DNA of 64,000 nucleotides from Bartonella sp. A05 (GTDB taxonomy: Bacteria > Pseudomonadota > Alphaproteobacteria > Rhizobiales > Rhizobiaceae), in contig NZ_JANHOJ010000002.1 of NCBI RefSeq assembly GCF_026930145.1, positions 1-64,000 on the forward strand. Reading direction: 5' to 3'. Each line of letters begins with the position of its first letter. Positions within the stretch are counted from its first letter, which is position 1. This document shows, in pieces, positions 52,307 to 60,332 of the stretch. The position numbers and the translations under genes are program-made. Below the pieces are notes generated by a model. It did not search any database and was not told where the DNA came from. It saw only the letters and a program-made list of their open reading frames with translations.

Positions 52307-54315
52307 ATCAACGGTTTCTGGTTTAAATGCTGGTTTTGATTCTGCAACTCAAAAAATTGATCTTTTGATAATGAGACCTTTGAAGGAACAGCGCTCGGCT
52401 TATTCTGATTTACAGGCAAACTGGAATGTTGTTGACGCGGTGGCCCATCTACTTGATATTCCGGATATGAAACTGCCAAAGAAGCGGAAGCCAACTGGCC
52501 ATGGTTTAATCTAGAATCCTGACCTTCCGTTGATTGATCAGCTGAAGGAACAGCGCTCGGCTCATTCTGATTTACAGGCAAACTGGAATGTTGTTGACGC
52601 GATGGCTCATCTACTTGATATTCCGAATATGAAACCGCCAAAGGAGTGGAAGCCAACTGGTCATGGTTTAATCTAGGATGCTGATCTTCCTCTGATTGAT
52701 CAGCTGAAGGAACATAACTTGGCTCACCCTGACTTAAATGTCGACGGGAGCGACGGCTCCGACTCGGTGCCTCAGTCTCATGATTTTCTAAAGATGACGC
52801 AGCCGAAAGAGCAGCAATTTGCTGTTCCTGATTAAGCTCCAAAGTTTTATCTTCCAAAGATGGTGCAGCTGAAGCAACGGAAACGGGATTCTCCTGAGTT
52901 AAATGTCGTGGAGGACGGCTTTGACTAGGACTACGTAACACCTCACGGGTGTTCACACCAGCAGCTGAGGTTGTTAAAGAAGAAAAACCTCGTGAATTCT
53001 TACTCCTTCGCTGAGAAGAAGAACCCGAACGCCGATGCTCACCAGCGCTCAAACCCAAATACCAGATTCTTTCCTCTTCACCTTTTTCTCTTTTATTCAA
53101 GCTATACATATATGTTCCGATATCTACCGAACCAATTATGTTACCAGAACGATTTGCTAGAGTAAAATTTGCGTTTCCACTTTTTTCATGAATTAAATTA
53201 ATTTCAGTAATAACATCATGCTTTCGTACAAAAAAATCTGCAATTTCAACACCAGAATCGGCTATGCCTACTGTGTGGTTACCGGAACCATTTTCAACGA
53301 TTAGGTAGTCGTGCTGCCCTGTAGAACTGATATTGAAATTAAAATGTAACTGACCTAAAAGATTATCAACATAAAGCTGCAAGGGACGTGTTTCATACTG
53401 AACCGAGGAAAAACTAACAGTTCCTCCTTTTCCTGTTAAATTGTCAATAATAACCCGAGAATTATCTTCGCTACTCTGCTCACCAACAGCAAATAATTCT
53501 TCTGGCGGCCGATGTTCTATAAAAATTCTTTCTTTTGTGATATGTCTTATTGTATCACCCGCATACAAATGAAGATGTCCTCCTTGAGCGACTTGCACTA
53601 TTCCTTCTAATTCCCCACCACCATACACCCATGAGTGGGCGCCATCTTTAACCTCTAGATTTTTTACATATCCTCCAGGATATACTATTTGAGTAGCACC
53701 CTTATTTAAAGTAACATCATAAGCTTTACCCCCCTCTAAAACATGCTGCCGACCATTCTCAAAAACCGTAGTCTTCTGTGCAATACCTCCTCCTTTTATG
53801 TATCTCTGTCCTTGATAAAGATTTTGTTCTCCTCCACTCTTAACTTGAGTATTCCAAGCCGTTGCATTGTCGTATATATTCTGCTGCCCTGTTGTTCCAT
53901 TATGCCCATAAATTACAGCGTCATAGGCACTGCTTGACTTATTTCTTCCTTCAATCTTTACAGCCCCCTCCTCAAAAACAAATTGCCGACCACCCAAAAC
54001 TGTAGTGTTCATTGATGTTCCTCCACGTGTAACGATTTGGATCCCTCCTATTTTAACATGCGTCTTCGTAGAAATTCCTCCATTCTCAACAATCTCTATA
54101 TTACCACCTTCAAGCGCAACATCACTACTGATACCTGCATTTCTATCAGGACGTGTAATAAGTGCGGAAACTTCCCCCACCACTCCACTACTAAATCCAC
54201 TACTCATTTTCATAATTTTTAGAGACTTATTCGCGTTTTCATCTGCACTTGTAACTTGTACCAAACAGCTACTAATTATTAATGCGGAAAAACTTAATTT
54301 ACATGTATACTGCAT
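51382..54315 (-). CDS. Autotransporter, AIDA-like passenger with repeat linker
   Basis: A type V secreted surface protein of 977 residues. It has a signal peptide (1-24, ending VTSA before DENANK) and a passenger rich in Gly-based AIDA-type repeats (about 30-270; units like GGRQFVFEEGAV, GGEQNLYQG). A pertactin-like middle follows (about 270-400). A low-complexity Ser/Gln/Pro segment with 54-residue tandem repeats spans about 480-645. The 12-strand beta-barrel translocator (about 700-977) ends GNLGIRYRF, with the required terminal Phe. ATG at 54315 follows GGGGTAT. The family includes Bartonella adhesin- and angiogenic-factor-like autotransporters, but I cannot assign a function. Its barrel is almost identical to that of the neighbouring autotransporter. 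Confidence 0.9.
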   Translation of the reverse strand: MQYTCKLSFSALIISSCLVQVTSADENANKSLKIMKMSSGFSSGVVGEVSALITRPDRNAGISSDVALEGGNIEIVENGGISTKTHVKIGGIQIVTRGGTSMNTTVLGGRQFVFEEGAVKIEGRNKSSSAYDAVIYGHNGTTGQQNIYDNATAWNTQVKSGGEQNLYQGQRYIKGGGIAQKTTVFENGRQHVLEGGKAYDVTLNKGATQIVYPGGYVKNLEVKDGAHSWVYGGGELEGIVQVAQGGHLHLYAGDTIRHITKERIFIEHRPPEELFAVGEQSSEDNSRVIIDNLTGKGGTVSFSSVQYETRPLQLYVDNLLGQLHFNFNISSTGQHDYLIVENGSGNHTVGIADSGVEIADFFVRKHDVITEINLIHEKSGNANFTLANRSGNIIGSVDIGTYMYSLNKREKGEEERIWYLGLSAGEHRRSGSSSQRRSKNSRGFSSLTTSAAGVNTREVLRSPSQSRPPRHLTQENPVSVASAAPSLEDKTLELNQEQQIAALSAASSLENHETEAPSRSRRSRRHLSQGEPSYVPSADQSEEDQHPRLNHDQLASTPLAVSYSEYQVDEPSRQQHSSLPVNQNEPSAVPSADQSTEGQDSRLNHGQLASASLAVSYPEYQVDGPPRQQHSSLPVNQNKPSAVPSKVSLSKDQFFELQNQNQHLNQKPLISAFVTSPSTDAVLSMAVVPGLVFNNELHSLRSGRGILDRNRKNTALWTYAIKGQERIATGHTHFKLDQTGVMLGVDRLSELTNGAFYLGGFGGYDKARIAHKRGGVSNMDVYSMGVYATYFDNRGWYLDGVLKYNHYQNNLKAVSTNGLGFQGDYKQWAIGTLFEAGYRFQMNRDTWAQPYGQLTWSQVEGKKIKLSNGMTGDIVKSNSLRSEIGLSVGHEFNLDSNASLMTYVTAAWLHQYIDSNHTTINKWHQFTTDLSDNAGKIGIGLKGSISDNLTFYGEAYYLKGQKREHSLQGNLGIRYRF
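52382..52705. repeat. 162-bp tandem repeat in the autotransporter linker
   Basis: Two in-frame 162-bp units (52382-52543 and 52544-52705) each encode 54 residues with LNH-QLAS, YQVD, RQQHSSLPVNQN and PSAVP motifs. A more diverged third unit lies on the N-terminal side (encoding RRHLSQGEPSYVPS). The multiple-of-three unit would allow copy-number change without a frameshift. Confidence 0.9.
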
Positions 54316-54369
54316 GATCAATACCCCGTCATAAAGAATTGAACGAACACCCCGCAATGACTAAATATC

Positions 54370-54403
54370 TTCTATTTATATCATAATGTGTTCTATTTAT
54401 GTC
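54370..54403 (-). promoter_or_regulatory. Phased direct repeats upstream of the first autotransporter
   Basis: TTCTATTTATATC (54370-54382) and TTCTATTTATGTC (54391-54403) differ by one base and are spaced 21 bp, two helical turns. They lie 55-88 bp upstream of the autotransporter start, between it and the preceding terminator. They may be regulator-binding sites. No such pair was seen before the second autotransporter. Confidence 0.5.
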
Positions 54404-54491
54404 GAGATATACTTGTTTATAGAATAATAGTCTCTAATAAATGGCTATAAAAGCGGTGTAGGCTTTCAAAAAATAAGATTGAAAAACAAAA

Positions 54492-54527
54492 TGCACATTG
54501 TATCTTTAAACAAAGATACAATGTGCA
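54492..54527 (-). terminator. Strong terminator between the two autotransporters
   Basis: A perfect 16-bp stem (TGCACATTGTATCTTT with its complement) and 4-nt loop are followed on the minus strand by TTTTGTTTTTC. It ends the upstream autotransporter transcript 152 bp after its stop, so the two genes are separately transcribed. Confidence 0.88.
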
Positions 54528-54612
54528 AAAATGATCAAAGAGAGAAATTATTTAATGAAATACAGAACCAGCCCCTCCCCCCATATATTCCAAAAGTTTA
54601 TCTTTTAATTAT

Positions 54613-55603
54613 TGAGCGTTAACATGCATAGAATAACTCTCATCCCGAATTGATCAAAGAACAAACACATATACAAATTTAGAAACGATAGCGTATACCC
54701 AAATTACCTTGAAGCGAATGCTCTCTTTTCTGACCTTTAAGATAATGAGCTTCCCCATAAAATGTTAAATTATTACTGATAGAACTATTCAAACCAATCC
54801 CTATTTTACCAGCATTACCTGACAAATCAGTGGTAAATTGATGCTGTTTATTAATCGTCGTACGATTTGTATCTATATACTCATGCAACCAAGCAGCCGT
54901 AACATAAGTCATTAATGAAGCATCACGCCCTAAATCAAATTCATGCCCAACAGATAATCCGAATTCATTGCGTAAGGAGATAAACGCATCACCATTACCT
55001 ATCATATCATTTGAGAGTTTTACCTTTTGGCCTTCAACCTGTGACCAAGTTAATTGACCATAAGGCTGTGCCCAAGTGTCGCGATTCATCTGAAAACGAT
55101 AACCTGCTTCAAATAATGTACCAATTGCCCATTGCTTATAATCGCCTTGGAAACCTAAGCCATTCGTTGAAACAGCTTTAAGATTATTTTGGTAATGATT
55201 ATATTTCAAAACACCGTCTAAATACCACCCACGATTATCAAAATAAGTCGCATAAGCTCCCATGCTATAAACATCCATATTGCTAACACCACCCCGTTTA
55301 TGAGCAATGCGTGCTTTATCATAACCACCAAAACCACCAAGATAAAACTCTCCATTGGTTAGTTCACTTAACCGATCAACACCCAACATGATACCAGTCT
55401 GGTCAAGCTTGAAATGCGTATGACCTGTAGCAATACGTTCTTGACCCTTGATAGCATAAGTCCATAAAGCAGTATTTTTCCTATTTCTGTCGAGAATTCC
55501 TCTTCCAGAACGCAAATTGTGCAGCTCATTATTAAAAACAAGCCCAGGGACTACCGCCATAGACAAAACAGCATCCGTCGAAGGACTCGTGACAAAAGCA
55601 GAA
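54613..55603. repeat. 991-bp direct repeat, copy B (autotransporter translocator)
   Basis: Partner of the repeat at 51316-52306. It covers the 3' flank and C-terminal about 308 codons of the second autotransporter, with sharp boundaries and no length change. A decayed third relative occurs at about 57600-57929. Confidence 0.9.
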
Positions 55604-57240
55604 CCCTTATGATTTGGCTGTTGCACAAGTTCCGCAGCCAAATACCAAATTCTCCCATTTTCATCCGTTCTCTCCTTCAAACCATATACATAAGCTCCAC
55701 CATCAACAGCATCAATCATTCGTCCGGATAAATCTATGAGAGTAAAATAAGCTGCTTTCCTTTTATCGATAATTAAATTACGCCGTTGTGAAAAAGGATT
55801 TTTAATTTCAACACCCGAATCCGCAACACTTATTGTGTGATGACCTGCACCATTATCAATAGAAAGATAATGATCATGATTATCGACCATAGCGGTATTA
55901 AATATGAAATTTAAGTTTCCTGAAAGATCTTCGATATGAAGCTGAGAGTCATATGGAATAGAACCAATAGAGGTAAAAATAACGCTACCATCACCACTCA
56001 AATTCTTAATCAGAGAACTTTTACCTTCTCCTCTTTCAGTAGCAACAAAGTATAATTTTGCATCTTTCCCATTTAATATGACCTCCTCTAGTGTCGTCTT
56101 ATGTTGGTTATCTCCAGCATTAAGATACACCTTGCCAAAGCCATTAACGATTGTTTTTCCTTCTAATATTGCACCAGCCTGTATCAATGAACTCGCTTGA
56201 TCATTAATCATGAGATTGAGCACATATCCACCAGCACTTATTCCTTGAATAGCATTTTCATTTAAAGTAACATTAAAAGCAGTTCCTCCGTTTAAAACAT
56301 ACTGTTTTCCACCACCAGAAATTGTAGTATCTATTACATAACCGCCTCTGTCTGCCGCTTCTTCTTTACCAACAATTTGTATTCCTCTCTCTCTAACTTG
56401 CGTATACCAAGCCTCTCCGTCATTATATACGATCTGCTGTCCCACTCTCCCATTTTCACCATCAATCACAGTATTATAAGCCTTGCTGCTTATCCCTTCA
56501 CCCCAAACAACACCTGCTCCAAAAACGCGTTGCACACCACCGTGAATTTGAACTTTGTCTACCAACCCTCCATTTTCAACTCTTTGCTCTCCACCGACAT
56601 GAATAACTGTCTCTCTTGAAAAGCCTTGTTCTTCATTGGAAGCTTCAACAATTTCATAACCACCACCCTTAATGACGGTCTCTCGACCCTCACCACCTCC
56701 ATGGATATGAAGCTCTCCACCGTCCTTCACCGTATTTGCAATGGAATGCCCTACTACAAGATTATTACTGGAAACATAGTTATTACCGGAAACATAAACT
56801 CTATCCTTACCACTAATCGTATAATTTTTCAGACTTTCTCCTTTAACAATGATGATCGCACGATCTCTAAAAATTGTAATATTGTCTTCTCCCACACTGT
56901 AGCCATCCTCGGAATCAATATTGCCATCAGGCTTATGGACTCTAAGAATTTTCATATTTTCACCCAGAGTCATGCTATCAATAGTCTCTAAAAAACTTGG
57001 CGGCTGACGAGTTGTTATAGTGATCTTATTTCCAGATAACATAACCTGTACACATTGCTCTGCTTCCTCCCCTCTATTACATTGATAATGAGATGTTGTT
57101 GTATGAGGTATTTTTGTATTTATACCATCGCTTAGAAACTGATATAAATGCCTCATTTTGTTTTCGTCTGCACCTGCATTTGATGCAAAATAATTACCCA
57201 TTATGAGTGCCAAACAACCTAATTTCCACTTATATTGCAT
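54679..57240 (-). CDS. Autotransporter, AIDA-like passenger
   Basis: A surface autotransporter of 853 residues. The signal peptide is 1-24 (ending SNAGA before DENK). An N-terminal unique part with two close cysteines follows (CNRGEEAEQC), then AIDA-type glycine-rich repeats (about 140-360; GGELHIHGGGEGRETVIKG, GGKQYVLNGGTAFNV). A pertactin-like middle (about 380-520) leads to the beta-barrel (about 575-853), which ends GNLGIRYRF. Passenger architecture parallels the first autotransporter (shared AYNTVI-GENG-VGQQ-Y-N motif) but the sequence differs, and the Ser/Pro repeat linker is absent. ATG at 57240 follows AAGGAT. The frame happens to stay open 61 codons upstream, but that part lacks signal-peptide character. 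Confidence 0.9.
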   Translation of the reverse strand: MQYKWKLGCLALIMGNYFASNAGADENKMRHLYQFLSDGINTKIPHTTTSHYQCNRGEEAEQCVQVMLSGNKITITTRQPPSFLETIDSMTLGENMKILRVHKPDGNIDSEDGYSVGEDNITIFRDRAIIIVKGESLKNYTISGKDRVYVSGNNYVSSNNLVVGHSIANTVKDGGELHIHGGGEGRETVIKGGGYEIVEASNEEQGFSRETVIHVGGEQRVENGGLVDKVQIHGGVQRVFGAGVVWGEGISSKAYNTVIDGENGRVGQQIVYNDGEAWYTQVRERGIQIVGKEEAADRGGYVIDTTISGGGKQYVLNGGTAFNVTLNENAIQGISAGGYVLNLMINDQASSLIQAGAILEGKTIVNGFGKVYLNAGDNQHKTTLEEVILNGKDAKLYFVATERGEGKSSLIKNLSGDGSVIFTSIGSIPYDSQLHIEDLSGNLNFIFNTAMVDNHDHYLSIDNGAGHHTISVADSGVEIKNPFSQRRNLIIDKRKAAYFTLIDLSGRMIDAVDGGAYVYGLKERTDENGRIWYLAAELVQQPNHKGSAFVTSPSTDAVLSMAVVPGLVFNNELHNLRSGRGILDRNRKNTALWTYAIKGQERIATGHTHFKLDQTGIMLGVDRLSELTNGEFYLGGFGGYDKARIAHKRGGVSNMDVYSMGAYATYFDNRGWYLDGVLKYNHYQNNLKAVSTNGLGFQGDYKQWAIGTLFEAGYRFQMNRDTWAQPYGQLTWSQVEGQKVKLSNDMIGNGDAFISLRNEFGLSVGHEFDLGRDASLMTYVTAAWLHEYIDTNRTTINKQHQFTTDLSGNAGKIGIGLNSSISNNLTFYGEAHYLKGQKREHSLQGNLGIRYRF

Positions 57241-57629
57241 AACCGTATCCTTACTATCTATGTCTGAGAAGACATTAGACGTAAGTAGATTTGCAACATC
57301 ATATTTCAACCGACACTTGTAATATTTTTTTAACGCATCATTAATCTGCAATCTGTCGAAAACAAAATCTATTCTTCCCACCTTATCATAGCTTTTTTGA
57401 GTAAAAAGCAGAGGAGAGTACACCCTATATTATTTCAAAACGTATCTCTTAAATGCTATTCATCAAAGAGAAATGCAGAAAACAATACACAACACCACAT
57501 ACAATTTATTATGAAATAACGCATCTACATTATTCAAGATCAAAGATTTTGCTCTAACCAGTGAGTATTTACCGTACGTAAATAACGTTTCATCTTAAGC
57601 TAATCAGAAAACAAAACACATATGCAAAC

Positions 57630-57929
57630 TTAGAAACTATAAGTTTATATCCAAATTACCTTGAAGCGAATGCTCTCTTTTCTGACCTTTAAGATAATTG
57701 AGACTCCCCATGAAGTATTAAGTTGTTACTGATAGAACTATTCAAACTAATATCTAATTACTAGCATTGCCTGACAAGTCAGTGATAAATTAATGCTGCT
57801 TATTAACTGTCAAACAGTCTGTACTATATGCTTATGCAGACTGAGTCGCTGTGGTGACATAAGCCATTCATGCAACATCGCCACCTAGATAAATTCGTAC
57901 CCAATAGATTATTCAATTTCACTGCGTAA
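57630..57929 (-). pseudogene. Decayed third autotransporter C-terminus
   Basis: On the minus strand this stretch aligns with the barrel ends of both autotransporters, including the TTTCTAA end and the block encoding EHSLQGNLG at 57650-57690. It is broken by many substitutions, small indels and stops. Similarity to copy B is greater (shared ACTATTCAAAC and GCCTGACAA variants) and fades near ACTGCGTAA. Upstream passenger sequence is gone. It is a dead remnant of an earlier gene duplicate or a donor fragment. Confidence 0.88.
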
Positions 57930-58153
57930 TTTTTTAATTTTAATACCGAAATCGATAACATTTACAAAATTAAATAAACAGCCTGAAACACTTATGATAT
58001 AATCATTCATACCTATTATTGTTCGAATATACTTTAAATATAATGATACCGACTCGACATTTAGTATGAATTTTTTATAATAATTCAGTATGAAATTTTA
58101 TAATCATCAAATATTAGTTTTATAATTTAATATTAATAAAGGGAATTCCATTC

Positions 58154-59443
58154 ATGTCTATAGGTGTAAAAGAACAAAGCACAAGCCAAGGAAATTCACC
58201 CGGTCGGATTTTATTTGCAAGCGTTATTGGCACAACAATTGAATATTTTGATTTTTATGTTTTTGTAACGGCTGCAGCTCTCATATTTCCTTATGTATTT
58301 TTTCCAACCCAAAATGAGCAACTTGCTATTTTGCAATCTTTCCTTGTATTCGGTGCTGCCTTTTTTTCACGCCCTCTTGGATCCGTTATTTTCGGGCATT
58401 TTGGTGATAAAATTGGAAGAAAAGCAACACTTATCGCAGCTCTTCTTACGATGGGTATTTCAACAGTTATCATCGGTATCCTTCCCACATATGAAACTGC
58501 AGGTTGGATCGCGCCCTTACTTTTAACCATTTGTCGTATTGGTCAAGGAATCGGATTAGGAGGTGAATGGGGGGGAGCTGTTTTGCTCGCAACAGAAAAT
58601 GCTCCACCAGAAAAACGTGGTTGGTATGCAATGTTTCCACAATTAGGAGTACCATTTGGCCTGTTTTTATCTATTATAGCTTATTTGGGTTTGTCGAGCT
58701 GGCTTGATAATGACCAAATTATTGCGTGGGGGTGGCGCGTTCCTTTCATTCTCTCATCTCTTCCTATGATGGTGGGATTATGGGTACGTCTTTCGATCAA
58801 TGAAACATCTGAGTTTAAGAAAACTATGGATCGTGAAGAGCGTATCAAACTACCTATAGTGCATGTATTCCTTAAATGTTCACGGATCTTATTCCTTGGT
58901 ACATTTGCAGGCATGGTAACATTTGTTTTGTTTTATTTGGTCACCGCTTATTTATTAAGTTATGCAACAAATCACCTGCAATTATCGTTTACTCAAGCCC
59001 TTGAAATAGAAATGGCAGGTGCTGTTTGCTGTGGACTTGGTGTCCTTTTAACTGGAAAACTCGCTGATCGGATTCAACGCAGAACTTTGATGATTTGGAT
59101 AACGATACTCATCGGTGCTTATTCTTTTGCTATTCCTTATTTCCTGAATTGTGGAATTTTAGGTGTTGTTGCAATGTCTGCCATTGGCTTAGGGCTCATG
59201 GGTCTCACCTACGGTCCACTCGGTGCTGTCCTTGCTTCACCATTCCCGACAGAAGTTCGATACACCGGTTCATCTGTAGTCTTTAACTTATCCGGTATCG
59301 TAGGTGCATCCATTGCGCCTTATATTGCAGAGTACCTCGTGCAGAATTTTGGTACTGCTTATGTTGGCTATTATCTTCTTCTTTCTGCTTTTATTTCACT
59401 GCTTTGCTTCGTTGGATTTACGAATGAAGAAATATCTAACTAA
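58154..59443 (+). CDS. MFS transporter, metabolite:H+ symporter type
   Basis: A 429-residue, 12-helix major facilitator of the metabolite:proton symporter (MHS) family, close to shikimate, proline/betaine and alpha-ketoglutarate permeases. The N-terminus has the MHS signature GTTIEYFDFYVFVTAAALI (about 27-45), then the MFS loop GHFGDKIGRK (about 81-90) and RIGQGIGLGGEWGGA (about 127-141). The substrate cannot be told. A good AAAGGGAATTCC precedes the ATG. It converges on the small membrane protein gene, overlapping its 3' end by 8 bp. Confidence 0.9.
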   Translation: MSIGVKEQSTSQGNSPGRILFASVIGTTIEYFDFYVFVTAAALIFPYVFFPTQNEQLAILQSFLVFGAAFFSRPLGSVIFGHFGDKIGRKATLIAALLTMGISTVIIGILPTYETAGWIAPLLLTICRIGQGIGLGGEWGGAVLLATENAPPEKRGWYAMFPQLGVPFGLFLSIIAYLGLSSWLDNDQIIAWGWRVPFILSSLPMMVGLWVRLSINETSEFKKTMDREERIKLPIVHVFLKCSRILFLGTFAGMVTFVLFYLVTAYLLSYATNHLQLSFTQALEIEMAGAVCCGLGVLLTGKLADRIQRRTLMIWITILIGAYSFAIPYFLNCGILGVVAMSAIGLGLMGLTYGPLGAVLASPFPTEVRYTGSSVVFNLSGIVGASIAPYIAEYLVQNFGTAYVGYYLLLSAFISLLCFVGFTNEEISN

Positions 59444-59702
59444 ATATCATAAAAAACAATAAAATGAATGCTGGAGGCAAAAATGCCACCAGCTTCATTT
59501 TTAAAGGCATAGGTCGAGGAACCTTCCACCACAATATTCCAGAAAAAAATGCACAAAGAAAAAAGAACAAAACATCTGCGACATTACTGATATAAATGAC
59601 AGGAAATATTTGCGATAGGATATGCGTTGTACCCAACCATGCAACACAAAGAAATGATAACATAACTGCCCATATAAGAAGCAAAATTCGATCAATCATC
59701 AT
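59436..59702 (-). CDS. Small hydrophobic protein, unknown
   Basis: An 88-residue protein with three hydrophobic segments (about 5-24, 36-58, 70-88). I recognise no family. It overlaps the 59-residue gene upstream by about 11 nt (ATG at 59702, or 59699) and follows holC in the same direction. Translational coupling makes it a likely real gene. It may be specific to Bartonella. Confidence 0.6.
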   Translation of the reverse strand: MMIDRILLLIWAVMLSFLCVAWLGTTHILSQIFPVIYISNVADVLFFFLCAFFSGILWWKVPRPMPLKMKLVAFLPPAFILLFFMIFS

Positions 59703-59871
59703 CTTTATTCCGTTTAAGTATTTTAATTGCAGACCATATTTTCATAGTTCCCAGAAAAAAAATCACAATAAAAACCCAACGGCCTCCCCCTGATCCTTCC
59801 GCAATAAAGAGCCACGGATTAATTATTCCTATAATACTAATAAAAATTAAAATAACAGATATTAAGTGCAT
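59692..59871 (-). CDS. Small membrane protein coupled to holC, unknown
   Basis: A 59-residue protein with two hydrophobic segments (about 2-22 and 32-48) and a charged C-terminus (KILKRNKDDD). Its ATG overlaps the holC stop by one base (TGATG), a classic reinitiation arrangement. No family is recognised. Position suggests co-translation with holC, but nothing points to replication. Confidence 0.6.
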   Translation of the reverse strand: MHLISVILIFISIIGIINPWLFIAEGSGGGRWVFIVIFFLGTMKIWSAIKILKRNKDDD

Positions 59872-60317
59872 CAACCCCGCTTCTCCCAACAGCGATTTTC
59901 ATTCTGCTGCCAATAAATCAAATTATGATTTTCTGCTTTATATGCTTTCCATTGTGCACGAATGAGATCTAAATGCGCATTATTACGACCATCAAACATA
60001 ACAACAAGCCGTTGGTACATATTAATATCCGAACAAATTGCTCCCTCTATGAGGAAACGCACTTTCGAATTATTCGGATTTTCCTGACCTGTAGTGAGAA
60101 ATACAGGTTGCAAATTTGGATATTTATCACATTCAGTTCCATGTCCAATGAATGCTTCATCAGCATAAACCCATAAACGAGCATCTATAGCATTACACTG
60201 TTCTTTAGTCAGACATTGAATTGTTACTCGACCAAAGCGAGCCAGCGCACGCTCCACAAGCACTGGCAAAGTATCTTCTAAACTTGACTGCGTCAAATGA
60301 TAGAAAAGAATATCCAC
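59871..60317 (-). CDS. holC: DNA polymerase III chi subunit
   Basis: Chi links the clamp loader to single-strand binding protein. The 148-residue protein starts DILFYHLTQSSLEDTLPVL, the family N-terminus. It has RLWVYADEAFIGHGTE (about 48-63), the loading-site region PVFLTT and FDGRNNAHLDLIRAQWK (about 110-126). The GTG at 60317 is chosen because AGGG lies 8 nt upstream; a GTG five codons earlier has no such site. It is followed, with 1-nt overlap, by a small membrane protein. In relatives pepA usually neighbours holC but is not present here. Confidence 0.9.
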   Translation of the reverse strand: MDILFYHLTQSSLEDTLPVLVERALARFGRVTIQCLTKEQCNAIDARLWVYADEAFIGHGTECDKYPNLQPVFLTTGQENPNNSKVRFLIEGAICSDINMYQRLVVMFDGRNNAHLDLIRAQWKAYKAENHNLIYWQQNENRCWEKRG

Positions 60318-60332
60318 TGTCTTAACCCTCAC

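Noticed and set aside
57241-57423. In-frame 61-codon extension of the second autotransporter
   Set aside because: A clear signal peptide and Shine-Dalgarno mark the ATG at 57240; the upstream part lacks export features.
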